Shown: in pieces, positions 42,026 to 51,500 of the stretch | How positions within the stretch are numbered: the first letter of the stretch is position 1 | Layout: each line of letters begins with the position of its first letter | Assembly: GCF_028368935.1 (NCBI RefSeq) | Contig: NZ_JAQNDK010000002.1 | Location: forward strand, 1,240,001 to 1,304,000 | Reading direction: 5' to 3' | From: Sorangium aterium | Lineage (GTDB): Bacteria; Myxococcota_A; Polyangia; Polyangiales; Polyangiaceae | Length of the DNA stretch: 64,000 bases | Made by a program: the position numbers and the translations under genes | The notes under the pieces: generated by a model | The model's database searches: none | Told to the model about the DNA's origin: nothing | The model's input: the letters and a program-made list of their open reading frames with translations, nothing else

Positions 42026-42676
42026 TCAGAAGTAGCGGATGCTGAGCGTGAACGTGGTCGATCGCAAGGCGGCGGTCGGCGTGGTCGCCACCTGCGCGCC
42101 CAGGGCGCCGAACAGGGTATAGACCCCCGCCTCGTACGAGGCCGCCACGTGCCCTCGAGCAAAGAGCGCGGATCCGCCGAGCGAGCAGGACAGGTAGTCG
42201 CCTCCATCGAGGAGCGGGAAATAAGCGCGGACGCCGCCCCGGATCAGCCAGCGATCGGCGAACGCGCCCGGACGGGCGACGTACCCGGGCGAGCCGAAGA
42301 GCTCGATCGAGCCGGAGTGGCGCGTGAGCGGCTCCGCGATGAAGGCGCGCCACGGCGAGAGCTTGCGGTTGATCCCGAACGAGTAGAGCAGCGGCGTCAC
42401 CTGCCACCGGAACCCGAAGTGCGCCTCGCCCGGCTCGAGCCACAGCTCGGGGCTCGGCACGAGCTGGACGAGGAGCCACGCCAGCGTGGGGCGGATGTCG
42501 GGCTCCGTGGCGGCGGCCGCCGGCGCCGCCTGCAGCGGCTCCTCGGGCGACGCGCCCGCGACGAGCGGCCAGAGCAGCCAGCCGAGGGCGGCGGCGCAAG
42601 GGGCCAGCGCGGGAGCGCGGCGTCGCGCGAGGGAGCGCGCACCGGTGCGTCGCGTGAGGGAGCGCGCTCCGGGCAT
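42026..42676 (-). CDS. Small outer-membrane beta-barrel-like protein
   Basis: 216 residues. Basic N-terminus and hydrophobic signal segment (ALGWLLWPLVAGA), then alternating hydrophobic/aromatic strands and a C-terminal aromatic residue (SIRYF), the pattern of outer-membrane barrels. No named family recognised. The start is ATG 42676. Lies between the Ser/Thr kinase and the MBL lipoprotein in one operon. Confidence 0.65.
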   Translation of the reverse strand: MPGARSLTRRTGARSLARRRAPALAPCAAALGWLLWPLVAGASPEEPLQAAPAAAATEPDIRPTLAWLLVQLVPSPELWLEPGEAHFGFRWQVTPLLYSFGINRKLSPWRAFIAEPLTRHSGSIELFGSPGYVARPGAFADRWLIRGGVRAYFPLLDGGDYLSCSLGGSALFARGHVAASYEAGVYTLFGALGAQVATTPTAALRSTTFTLSIRYF

Positions 42677-42683
42677 GCCGCGG

Positions 42684-43787
42684 CTACGGCGCTGCGCCGT
42701 ACACCCTTCCGAGCTGCTTGTAGAGGAACCGCGCCGCGTGCTCGCCATAGGGCGTCTGCGCCGCGTACACGTCGGGCGAGGCGATCGGCGCGTGCGCCGC
42801 CAGCGCGCCTGGCCGCCCGAGCCGGGCGAGATCCTCGCAGAGCGCCTCCATCGAGGCATACCGGTTCTCCGGCCGCTTGCGCAGGCACTTCGCGATCACC
42901 GCCTCGAGCGCGCGGGACGCCGGGCTCTCACCCAGGTTGGGCGGCGGGGGCGGCGTGACGAGCTGATTGGCCAGGACCACGGCCTCGTCCATGGCGGGCG
43001 CCAGGGCGGGGGAGGAGCTCCGCGTGACGCTGAAGGGGAGCCGGCCGGTGAACATCCGGTACATGAGCATGCCGAAGCCGTAGACGTCCGTGCGCCCGTC
43101 GGGCGGGTCGCTGACGGTCTGCTCCGGCGCCATGTACTCCAGCGTGCCGACGGTCACCCCGGCCTGCGTGAGCCCCGAGTGCTCGTACAGCTTCGCGAAC
43201 CCGAAATCGACGACCTTGGCCGCCCAGGCGTCGCCCTTCTCCCCGACGAGGAACACGTTGGCGGGCTTCACGTCGCGGTGGACGATCCCCGCGCGGTGGG
43301 CCGCGCCGAGCCCGGCCGCGGCCTGCAGGAGGAAGGGGACGCCGGCCTCCGGGGACAGCCGCTTCTCGCGCAGGAGCAGCGAGCTCAGCGACTCGCCGAA
43401 GAGGAACTCCAGCACGAGGTAGGGCGACCCTTCATGGAGGCCGATATCGAGGACCTCGACGATGTTCGGGTGAACGACCGTGGCCGCGGCCTTGGCCTCC
43501 AGGAGGAACCGCGCCTTCACCTTGGGCTCGCGGCGGAACCTCTGCTCCAGGAGCTTCAGCGCGACGGGCGCGCCGCTCTTCGTGTCCTCCGCCAGGAACA
43601 CCTGCGCCATGGCGCCGCTGCCGATCAGGCCCCGCACCCGGTAGCGCTCGGCGACGATCGTGCCCACATGCTCGGTGGGCTGGGACCGGATCCGCCGGAT
43701 GTCGTGGCTCGCGACCAGCTTCTCTCCGTCGTGCGGGCAGAAGCGGTGGTCATCCGCGTACCGCCGATGGCAACGAGGGCACAGCAT
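42684..43787 (-). CDS. Serine/threonine protein kinase with N-terminal zinc ribbon
   Basis: 367 residues. N-terminal CPRCHRRY...FCPHDG is a four-Cys zinc-ribbon-like element. A Hanks-type kinase domain follows: glycine loop GSGAMAQVF, VALK (Lys78), HRDVKPANVF, DFGFAK, GTLEYMAPEQ. No TM segment, so it is cytoplasmic. ATG 43787 fits the zinc ribbon start; GTG 43862 is an alternative 25 residues upstream. First gene of the kinase-barrel-MBL operon. A run of 8-bp repeats lies upstream. Confidence 0.9.
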   Translation of the reverse strand: MLCPRCHRRYADDHRFCPHDGEKLVASHDIRRIRSQPTEHVGTIVAERYRVRGLIGSGAMAQVFLAEDTKSGAPVALKLLEQRFRREPKVKARFLLEAKAAATVVHPNIVEVLDIGLHEGSPYLVLEFLFGESLSSLLLREKRLSPEAGVPFLLQAAAGLGAAHRAGIVHRDVKPANVFLVGEKGDAWAAKVVDFGFAKLYEHSGLTQAGVTVGTLEYMAPEQTVSDPPDGRTDVYGFGMLMYRMFTGRLPFSVTRSSSPALAPAMDEAVVLANQLVTPPPPPNLGESPASRALEAVIAKCLRKRPENRYASMEALCEDLARLGRPGALAAHAPIASPDVYAAQTPYGEHAARFLYKQLGRVYGAAP

Positions 43788-43892
43788 GAAGTCCCATTCC
43801 GGGCATAGCCCCTCCAAGGCCCTCTTTGCAAGGCCCGTGTCCCCGCCGGTCGGCGCGGTCACGCTGGTTCGTCGGCTCGCTGGTTCGTCGGC

Positions 43893-43934
43893 TCGCTGGG
43901 TCGCTGGGTCGCTGGGTCGCTGGGTCGCTGGGTC
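43893..43934. repeat. 8-bp tandem repeat (TCGCTGGG, five units)
   Basis: Five exact copies of TCGCTGGG from 43893 to 43932 plus two bases, preceded by two copies of a related GGTTCGTCGGCTCGCT unit. Located in the 159-bp gap between the 797-residue protein gene and the zinc-ribbon kinase; may vary in copy number. Confidence 0.85.
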
Positions 43935-43946
43935 AACATAGCGTCG

Positions 43947-46340
43947 TCACACGGCGCCGGCGTCGAGCTCGGCGAGCCTGCCGACGAGCGGGTCGTCGGC
44001 GCCGAGCTGCTCGAAGGCGACGGGGTCGCTCTTCTCGAGCGCCGCCAGCAGCTGCCCCAGCCCGCGGCGCGATCCGTAGTAGTTCGACAGCTCGTGGTCC
44101 TCCTCGGTGATGCAGGCGCGCACCGCGCTGCGGGAGACCTCCGGGAGCCGCAGCGCCCTGAGCGCCATCGACCACAGGCCGTCGATGCGGTTCTGGTCCG
44201 CCGGGAACTCCAGCAGACCGGCCATCGTGAGGAGCATGGCGCAGCGCTGCCCTCGCGGCGTCGACAGCGCCTCCTCGCCCGCGAGGTGGCCGAGATCGAA
44301 GGCGCGGCGCATGGCGTCGGCCGCGCAGAGCAGGCGCTTCAGCTCCTTTGCCGCGTGGCTCAGGTGGCTGTGGAACATGACCTCGACCGAGAGGCCGCCG
44401 AGCGCCTCCTTGCTCTGCTGAAAGCGGGTGACGGCCGGGAGCCGCCCGAGATCCTGCTGGACGGCGTCGCCCGTGGGCACGTCGAGCGGCGGCTCGCGGT
44501 GGCTGAAGAAGCCCCCCGACTGGAAGGCATAGTAGAGCTCGCTCTGGCCCGTGAGCCCCGCCCAGATGTCCGAGTACTGCGCCACGCGATTGAGGCTGCC
44601 CGCCGCCCAGTCGAGGCCCGCTGCGCCGTCGCCGCCGATCTGCGACGCGCTCACCCCCGGGTCGCGCGGCGTCATCGAGGCCTCGATGTCCTCGGCGATG
44701 TCCGTGAGCTGGAAGTCGAGGAAGCCGTCGTAGTAATCCGCGCGCCCGTCCCGGTTCACGTCGGAGTAGCGGGCGACGACGAGCGGGTGCGAGGGCCCGA
44801 CGAACTGCGAGAACCCGGGGACCCGCGCCTGCGGGTGGGGCCACTGCGCCTTCCGGAGGCGCGCGTCGAGCTCGGCGTGCGACGCGCGCTCGCTCATCCC
44901 GCGCAGCGCGGCGACGAAGCAGTCGACCCCCTCGGAGGAGGTGACCACCCCGTCCGATCCGGTCCTGAAATACGTCGAGCCCCACGAAGAGTAGATGTCC
45001 GCGTCGGGGAACATCTGGGAGATGGCAAAGCGCGTGGTGAGCCCCGCGCACTGCGAGTTCATCATCAGCTTGTACCCTTCCTGCTTCACCTGCACCGCGG
45101 CCGCGCGGAGGTCGAAGGCGCCGAGCTGGGCGTGCCGGTTGATGAGCAGCCCGATGAAGAACGCCATCCCCATCTCCAGGTTCTCGTCGCGCGGGGCGGC
45201 GGCGCGGGCGAAGACGCGGATGGGCTCGCCGGCCGGCGTCTTGAAGGGGGCCTCGAAGGCGCGGTAAGGGCTCCAGCCGTTCGGCGACGGGGGCGCCTCG
45301 GGCGGGAGGGCGATCTCCTTGAAGCCGTGGGTCGACACGAGGATGTTGCACTCGCCCTCGTGGAACTCCGAGGCGCCGCACATCGCGAGGTTCCACGGTC
45401 CCGTGAGCTCGTCGTACGGCGGCGCCTCCCGGAGCAGCCCGCGGACGAGCGCCCGCGCTCGCTCCTGCTGGGCCGACGTGAGCCCCGGGGCGCGCAGCTG
45501 GAGCAGGTGGATCGCGTGCGCGCGCAGCGCCGGCCGGGCCGTCTCGTCGCCCGCCTCCCTGTCGATGAGCGCGAGGATCTCCTCGGCGGCGCGCTCGGCG
45601 ACCGGCGCGAAGCCGCGGTCGTCCAGCGACGTCGCGATGAGGTGCGAGAGGATGGTCGTCGCCGCCGAGCGGAGGGTCGCAGCGGCGGTCGGATCGCGCC
45701 TCGCCTCGTCGCCGCCCACGGCCGCGATCTCGAGCGCCGCGCGCGCCTGATCCAGCAGCGCCGCGCCCCGGCGCGCCGAGAGCCGCTCCTTGCGCACCGG
45801 CTCCTCGGGGTGGAACGCGCTCGGCGGGAAGAGCTGCGTGAGCGTGCTCGTCCGGCGCGACGAGATCCACCGGGCCGCGGTGACGAGGGCATCCCGGGCG
45901 GCGGGCCCGTCGGGACCGAGGGTCGGGCTCGCGCTGAACACCCCGGCGGGCAGGAGCCAGAGCGGCGCGGCGCCCTCGCGCCCCGCGTTCAGGTCGAGCG
46001 GCGCCGCCTGCGACGCCACGCCCGGATCCGGTACGACCTCGACGTTGGAGACGGCGACGGCGCAGAGCCGCCTGCGCACGGGCGAGTGGCCGGGAAACAC
46101 GATGAGCAGCGCCCTGCCCTCGCGCTCCCGGAGCGCCGCGAGGCTCTCCCCGGGGACCGGCGCCGAGAGCGAGATGGCATAAGCGCTGTCGCTCACCGCG
46201 TCCGCGAGCAGGTGAATGCCTGGCGCGGACTTTCGCTCTTCGAAGGCGGAGGACGCGGCTGGCCCGACGGCATCCACGGTGCCAGGCAGGTCGACGAACC
46301 CTCGGGGCGAACGGATCCGGACGGTGACATCGCTGGGCAT
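43947..46340 (-). CDS. Large protein of unknown function with possible caspase/CHAT-like His-Cys site
   Basis: 797 residues, no signal peptide. The N-terminal region has beta-rich segments (about 1-110) and a long helical middle (about 150-305). The block CNILVSTHGF (His338-Gly339) followed by YKLMMNSQCAGL (Cys431) resembles the His-Gly and Cys strands of clan CD peptidases (caspase, CHAT), with 93 residues between. SDVNRDGRADYYDGF (about 526-540) looks like a calcium-binding DxNxDGxxD loop. The rest is unrecognised. ATG 46340 is fixed by CAGGAGA upstream. Flanked by two Ser/Thr kinase genes on the same strand. Peptidase assignment is tentative. Confidence 0.6.
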   Translation of the reverse strand: MPSDVTVRIRSPRGFVDLPGTVDAVGPAASSAFEERKSAPGIHLLADAVSDSAYAISLSAPVPGESLAALREREGRALLIVFPGHSPVRRRLCAVAVSNVEVVPDPGVASQAAPLDLNAGREGAAPLWLLPAGVFSASPTLGPDGPAARDALVTAARWISSRRTSTLTQLFPPSAFHPEEPVRKERLSARRGAALLDQARAALEIAAVGGDEARRDPTAAATLRSAATTILSHLIATSLDDRGFAPVAERAAEEILALIDREAGDETARPALRAHAIHLLQLRAPGLTSAQQERARALVRGLLREAPPYDELTGPWNLAMCGASEFHEGECNILVSTHGFKEIALPPEAPPSPNGWSPYRAFEAPFKTPAGEPIRVFARAAAPRDENLEMGMAFFIGLLINRHAQLGAFDLRAAAVQVKQEGYKLMMNSQCAGLTTRFAISQMFPDADIYSSWGSTYFRTGSDGVVTSSEGVDCFVAALRGMSERASHAELDARLRKAQWPHPQARVPGFSQFVGPSHPLVVARYSDVNRDGRADYYDGFLDFQLTDIAEDIEASMTPRDPGVSASQIGGDGAAGLDWAAGSLNRVAQYSDIWAGLTGQSELYYAFQSGGFFSHREPPLDVPTGDAVQQDLGRLPAVTRFQQSKEALGGLSVEVMFHSHLSHAAKELKRLLCAADAMRRAFDLGHLAGEEALSTPRGQRCAMLLTMAGLLEFPADQNRIDGLWSMALRALRLPEVSRSAVRACITEEDHELSNYYGSRRGLGQLLAALEKSDPVAFEQLGADDPLVGRLAELDAGAV

Positions 46341-46512
46341 GAAGCTCTCCTGAGGTAAGAGAGCGTGGCCGCGTTCAAGATCCCGGCGCAACAGGAATCC
46401 GACCGGGCAGAACGCGGTCGTACCGCGTCACAACCGGATTTTGGCGAGCTCGACACTGGCTCGTTCAGGCGGCTCCCTCAAGGGCTCTCCGGCAGATCCG
46501 GAGTTGCCCCGA

Positions 46513-48015
46513 TCACTCATCGTTCGATGGAGCGTGCGTCTGTGGCGCGATGACGCGGTGGTGGGGCGACTCCTGCGCTGACGAGGCGGAGCAGCGGAGC
46601 AGCGAGAAGCCTGCTCCGGCGGCGATGAGCACGCCGGCGGCGACGAGCTTGAGCCCTGCGCGCTTCGCGCGGCGCGCCGCTGCCGACGGAGCGATCGCTC
46701 CCTCTTCGGCGAGGGCGGCGGCGTCGTCGGCCGCCTCCGGCGTGGAGAGCGCCGCGGCGTCGGGCGGCGCCTCCAGGGAGGCCGCTCCGGCGCTGCGCGC
46801 GCGCAGCCGGTTGCTCGAGGGGGGCGCTGGCAGGAGGCTGCCTGCGCGCAGCGTCGCGATCGACGCCTCCCCGTCCAGATCGGCGGTGCTGGCCGGGAAC
46901 GCGTCGCTGGTGCGGGCGTCGGGCGCGAGCGAGCCGCTGAGGCGGGCGCTGTGCACGAGCGGGTCGCTGGCGCGGGCGCTGGGTACGAGCGAGTCGCTCT
47001 CCGGCTCCCTGGGCGCCGCCGGGGGACCGAAGGGGCGGAGGGCGACGGCCGCGTAGCGCTCGAGGAGCGCGCCGACCTCGCGGAGATCGGCGGGGCGCTG
47101 CGCGCGATCCGGGCTGAGCATGCGATCGATCATGGCCGCGACGTCGGCGGGCAGCGTGGGCGCGCTCTCCCCGATCGGCTGGATCGAGCCGGTCAGGACG
47201 CGCTTCATCACCTTGCCCATGTTCTCGGCCTCGGTGGGCCGCACGGAGGTGAGGCACTCGTAGAGGATGACGCCGAGCGACCAGATGTCGGCGCGGTGAT
47301 CCACGTCGTGCTCGCCGAGGATCTGCTCCGGCGACATGTAGTACGGGGTCCCGAGCATCTCGCCGGTCCCGGTGCGCCCCCACGACCAGCTGCTCTCGCC
47401 GTGGGCCGCGGTGACCTTGGCGATGCCGAAGTCGAGGACCCGGACGCGGGCGTCGTGCTGCGCGGCCGCCGGCGAATCCGCGGAGCCCGGCGCCGCCGCG
47501 CCGCTCGGGTGCTCCTCGGCGGCGGCGTCCGCTGCGCCGGGCGAGCCGCGTGGCGCGGCCGCGTCGGGCGTGAGCAGGAAGATGTTGTCGGGCTTCAGGT
47601 CGCGGTGGACGATGCCCAGCGCGTGCGCGGTGCCGACGGCCGAGATGACCGGCAGCAGGATGCGCGACAGCTCGGGGAGGGGGATCTGCGCCTCGCGCAG
47701 CAGCTTGTCGCGGAGCGACTCCCCCTCGAGCAGATCCATGACGAGGAACGGCGTCCCGTTGTCGAGCTCGAGCACGTCGTGGATGGATGGCACGTTCGGG
47801 TGATCGACCGCCGCCGCCGCGCGCGCTTCCCGGACGAGGCGCCGCCGAGTCGACGCGTCATCCGCCGTGCCGGGGCGCAGCAGCTTCAGCGCCACACGTT
47901 CGCCGTTCGCGAGGTGGGTGGCGGCCCAGATGACCCCCATGCCTCCCTCGGCCAGCTGGCGATCGACCCGATAGCGACTCGCCACCAGGGCGCCTGGCAT
48001 CAGCGGATTGCTCAC
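46513..48015 (-). CDS. Transmembrane serine/threonine protein kinase
   Basis: 500 residues. Kinase domain at about 12-330: EGGMGVIW, VALK (Lys44), HRDLKPDNIFLL, DFGIAK, GTPYYMSPEQ. An Ala/Pro/Gly-rich insertion of about 40 residues separates the catalytic loop from DFG. A low-complexity juxtamembrane region follows, then one TM helix (LVAAGVLIAAGAGFSLL, about 455-475) and a short outer tail. GTG 48015 is preferred; ATG 48000 is possible, and an upstream TTG would precede any homology. Probably senses or relays an envelope signal; no extracellular sensor domain is present. Confidence 0.9.
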   Translation of the reverse strand: MSNPLMPGALVASRYRVDRQLAEGGMGVIWAATHLANGERVALKLLRPGTADDASTRRRLVREARAAAAVDHPNVPSIHDVLELDNGTPFLVMDLLEGESLRDKLLREAQIPLPELSRILLPVISAVGTAHALGIVHRDLKPDNIFLLTPDAAAPRGSPGAADAAAEEHPSGAAAPGSADSPAAAQHDARVRVLDFGIAKVTAAHGESSWSWGRTGTGEMLGTPYYMSPEQILGEHDVDHRADIWSLGVILYECLTSVRPTEAENMGKVMKRVLTGSIQPIGESAPTLPADVAAMIDRMLSPDRAQRPADLREVGALLERYAAVALRPFGPPAAPREPESDSLVPSARASDPLVHSARLSGSLAPDARTSDAFPASTADLDGEASIATLRAGSLLPAPPSSNRLRARSAGAASLEAPPDAAALSTPEAADDAAALAEEGAIAPSAAARRAKRAGLKLVAAGVLIAAGAGFSLLRCSASSAQESPHHRVIAPQTHAPSNDE

Positions 48016-48553
48016 GCAAAGCTCAGGATACCACGCGCCGTCCTCCTGACCTTCTCCGCGCGCCTCAAACGCCCCGACACCGCTCCGGTCGGACAATTAC
48101 GAGTTCGACGCAGCACCGCCGCCCCGCCGCTCCATACGACATGGGTATTCGCGTGTACGTCCCTGTCGCCGCAGAACCGCAGTGATTTTTCAACACGGAT
48201 GTTCGATTGCCCACCGCGATCCCGGGAGCCACATAACATCACCGGTCAACTGTACGTCCGTGTCACCGCGGAAGCGTCGATATCTTCTCGATACCGAATA
48301 TCACCGGTCATGAAACACACCTTGCCAACCCGCGTCACCACCGCTCGTTCATCGTGGCGCGCCCCCACCAGGCTCATCTGTAGTGACTCGCCGCCGCCGA
48401 GCTCATCCGCCCCGGAACGCGCCCCGCCGAGCGGCGCGCGCCCGCACAGGAGACGGGCCCAGATCGGCGTTTTCGGCGCGCAGGCGTACTCTCCCGTACG
48501 CCGAGCACCGAAAACGTCGAGATGGGCCCGTATCCGCAGCGGGCGCGTGCCGC
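48016..48553. other. Intergenic region between kinase and TPR genes
   Basis: 538 bp with no gene. Contains two imperfect 24-bp direct repeats (GTGTACGTCCCTGTCGCCGC at about 48151 and CTGTACGTCCGTGTCACCGC at about 48249), ATCACCGGTCA twice (48238 and 48299) and the hairpin at 48453-48531. The repeats lie upstream of the kinase start and could be regulator sites. Confidence 0.6.
48453..48531 (-). terminator. Long imperfect hairpin downstream of the TPR gene
   Basis: Arms 48453-48489 and 48496-48531 are near-perfect reverse complements (ACGGGCCCA outer, GTTTTCGG and GGCGTAC inner blocks), loop about 6 bases, starting 22 bases past the TPR stop. May terminate the TPR transcript. Confidence 0.5.
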
Positions 48554-51500
48554 TCAGACGGCGGGCCAGATGGAGCCGGCGCGTCGGCGCTCGGTGTAAG
48601 CCTCGGCCGAGAGCGCGTAGCGCAGCAGCTCGTTCGACACCGGGTGTTGAAGGAGCAGGCGGGGCTCCTCGGTCGAGCGGGCCATGTCGCGATCGTACCG
48701 GCGGAGGTAGTCGATCGCGGCGAGCGCGTCGCCGCAGAGCAGGTAGCCGATGCGGTGCTCGCTCCGGCGCAGGCCGAGGACGAAGGCGCGCGCGTCGTAC
48801 GACACCGCGACGGTCGACGCGAGCTCCTCGAGCATCTTGCGCTGGCGGCGCCCGATCGCCCGCTGCACGCCGGGGAGCATCTGCTGCGCGGCGTGCTCGC
48901 GCGGGGGCGAGATCGCGCCCGACCCGAAGCCGGGATCGATCGTGCGGATCGACGCCAGCAGCAGGCCGTCGGTGGCCTCGGCCGGGATCTCGTCGAGGAA
49001 CGTGAAGCCGACCGCGATGCGCGCGAAGAGGCGGGCGAGCGCGAACGTCTGCTCGAGCTCCGGGAGCTCCATGAACGACGTCGGCGCGACGAGGGCAGGG
49101 GGATCACCCGGGAAGACGCGGGCGGCCCCTTGCCACGAGGGGACGAGGTAGAGCTCGAACGCCTCGATGCCGAGCGCGCGGCCCACGCGCTCGGCGAGAT
49201 GCCGCGTCGGGTGGTTGTCGCGCGGGCCGATCCGCTCGCGCGAGCTGATGCCGAAGTTGCTCAGCTCGAAGCGGATCGCCTTGGCCGCGATCGGCGCGAT
49301 CGCCAGCGCCACGTCGATCCAGGGGCTCCGGGCCTCCGGGAGGAGCAGCCGGCCCATCTCGGGGCCCGCGAAGGCCCCGGCGTACGGCGCCTCCGACGGG
49401 ACGCGCCGGCTCCTGAGCCGGGCCATGCGGTCCAGCGACACCTCGCCGAGGCAGGCGCGGACCTCCTCCACGGTGATCCGCTCCTCCGCGCGCCCGTCCT
49501 TGGCGAGCGCGGCCTCGAGCGCGGCGAGCGCCGGGCCGAGGTCCGGGAGCCGGGTGAAGACCTCCGGATCGGGCGTCAGCACGTCCCGCAGCACCTGGAC
49601 CGCCTCCGCGTTGCGCCCCGCGGCCTCGAGGCCGCGGCCGAGCGCGGTGCGCGACTCGGGCGGCGCGCCCGGGAGCGCGACGGCCTGCTGGAGGCGCGCG
49701 AGCCCGTCGCGAGGCCGCACGAGCAGGGTCGACTCGAGCAGGCCGAGCGTGGTCAGCCAGCGCGGATCGGCCGGGATGCGGCGCGACTCGGCGACCTCGA
49801 GCAGCTGCGCGAGCGCCTTGGCGTAGGCCGTCGCGCCCTCGCTCGTGTCGACGCGGTACAGGCGGGCGAGCGCCACCCACCCGCGCGTGTCGCCGCCGGG
49901 CGCGCTCACGATCGCGTCGCACAGCGTGCGGACCATGCCGGCCGTGTCGCCGGCGTCGCGGTAGGCGTCCGCGAGGCGCAGGGCGGCCTCGACGCGGGAG
50001 CCCGGGTCGGGCGACAGCTCGACGAGGCGCCCCAGCGCGCGCAGCGCGAGCGCGTGGTCGCCGCGCGTGACGCCGAGCTTGTGCAGCCGCTCGAGCGCGG
50101 GCCGGTTCTGCGCGTCGAGCGACAGGACCGCCTGGAGCGCGTCCTGGGCGAGCGCCGGGTTCGCGAGCGGCCCCTCGTACAGATCGGCGATGAGGAACTG
50201 CGCCGCGATCTTGGTCTCGGCGTCCGTCGCGGCGGCCACGGCGCGCTTCAGGGCGTCGCGGGCCTCGAGCCAGACGCGCTGCGCGGTGAGCAGCCGCGCG
50301 AGCAGGAGCAGCGCCGCCGCGTCGTTCGGGAGCGCCTCGATCACCCGCCGGACGGCCGCGATGCCCACGCCGGCGTCGATCGCGCCCGGGCGCCCGTGGT
50401 GCTGCAGCACCGACCGGGCGATCTCCGTGCCGAGCAGCGAGATCGCCTCGCGGCTCGCGGCCTTGCCGAGCGCCTCGCCCAGCCGGTCGGTGAGCCGCTG
50501 GGGCTCGCCCGCGAGCTCCCTGGCGAGCGCGCGCGCAGCGGCCACGCAGCTCGGATCCGCGCGGAGCGCGCTCTCGTACAGCTCGAGCGCGCGCGCGCGG
50601 CCCTCGGGGGACGCGTCCTCGGCGGTGAGCTCCGCCGCGCGCACGAGGTGCGTCGCGCGCGCGGGCGCTCCGAGGACGAGGTCGGCGAGCGCCAGCTGGG
50701 CCGCGATCACGCTCGCGCGGTCGCCGAGGCGCTGCGCGAGCCGATCGAGCCCGCGCGCCGCGATGAGGCTCTCGGGCCACAGCCCGAGGGCGTTGCGGAA
50801 GCCGGCGAGCGCCGCGCGGGCGGCGGCGGGGTCCGCGTCGGCCTGCGCCTCCGCGAGGAGCGCCTCCTCGACGCTGTAGAGGGCGCGCGCGATGGGATCG
50901 GGCGTCAGCTCCCGGCTGTCGCGGATGGCGCCGGCGAAGAGGGCCTGCGCCCGCGGCGCGATCGGATCGGCGGGGCTCGCCTTGGCGGCGATGCGGAGGA
51001 TCGCCAGGTGGGCGGCCGCGTCGTCGGGCGCCTCCTTCACGATGCGCGCGAGCGCCTCGAGCGCGGCGCTCGGGCCGAGCTGCTCCTCGAGCGAGGCGAT
51101 CTCCCAGAGGGCGCCGCCGCGCGCGGTGGAGGAAGTGAACACGTCGGCCTCCGCGCGCAGGACGGTCGCGAGCGACGTCGGCGCCTCGAGGTGCCGGTAG
51201 AGTTGCTCCAGCATGCGGAGCGCCGGGATGTGGTTCGGCACCACCCCGACGAGCCCCTCCAGGATCTCGACGGCCTGGCGCGGGCTGCTGTCCGCGAGGA
51301 CCAGCGCAAGGGAGATCCGGAGCGCGTGATCGACGAGCGCCGGCGGCTTGCGCTCGAGCCAGCGCGCATACAGCCCCGCGAGCTCGCTCGCGATCATGGA
51401 GGCGGACATCCCCGGCAGGCTGGACGCGCGGGCGCCGGTCGCGGGCCGCTGCGCGACGGGCGCGCCGAGGCCGACGCCGACGCCTGCGCCGCCGGCGCGG

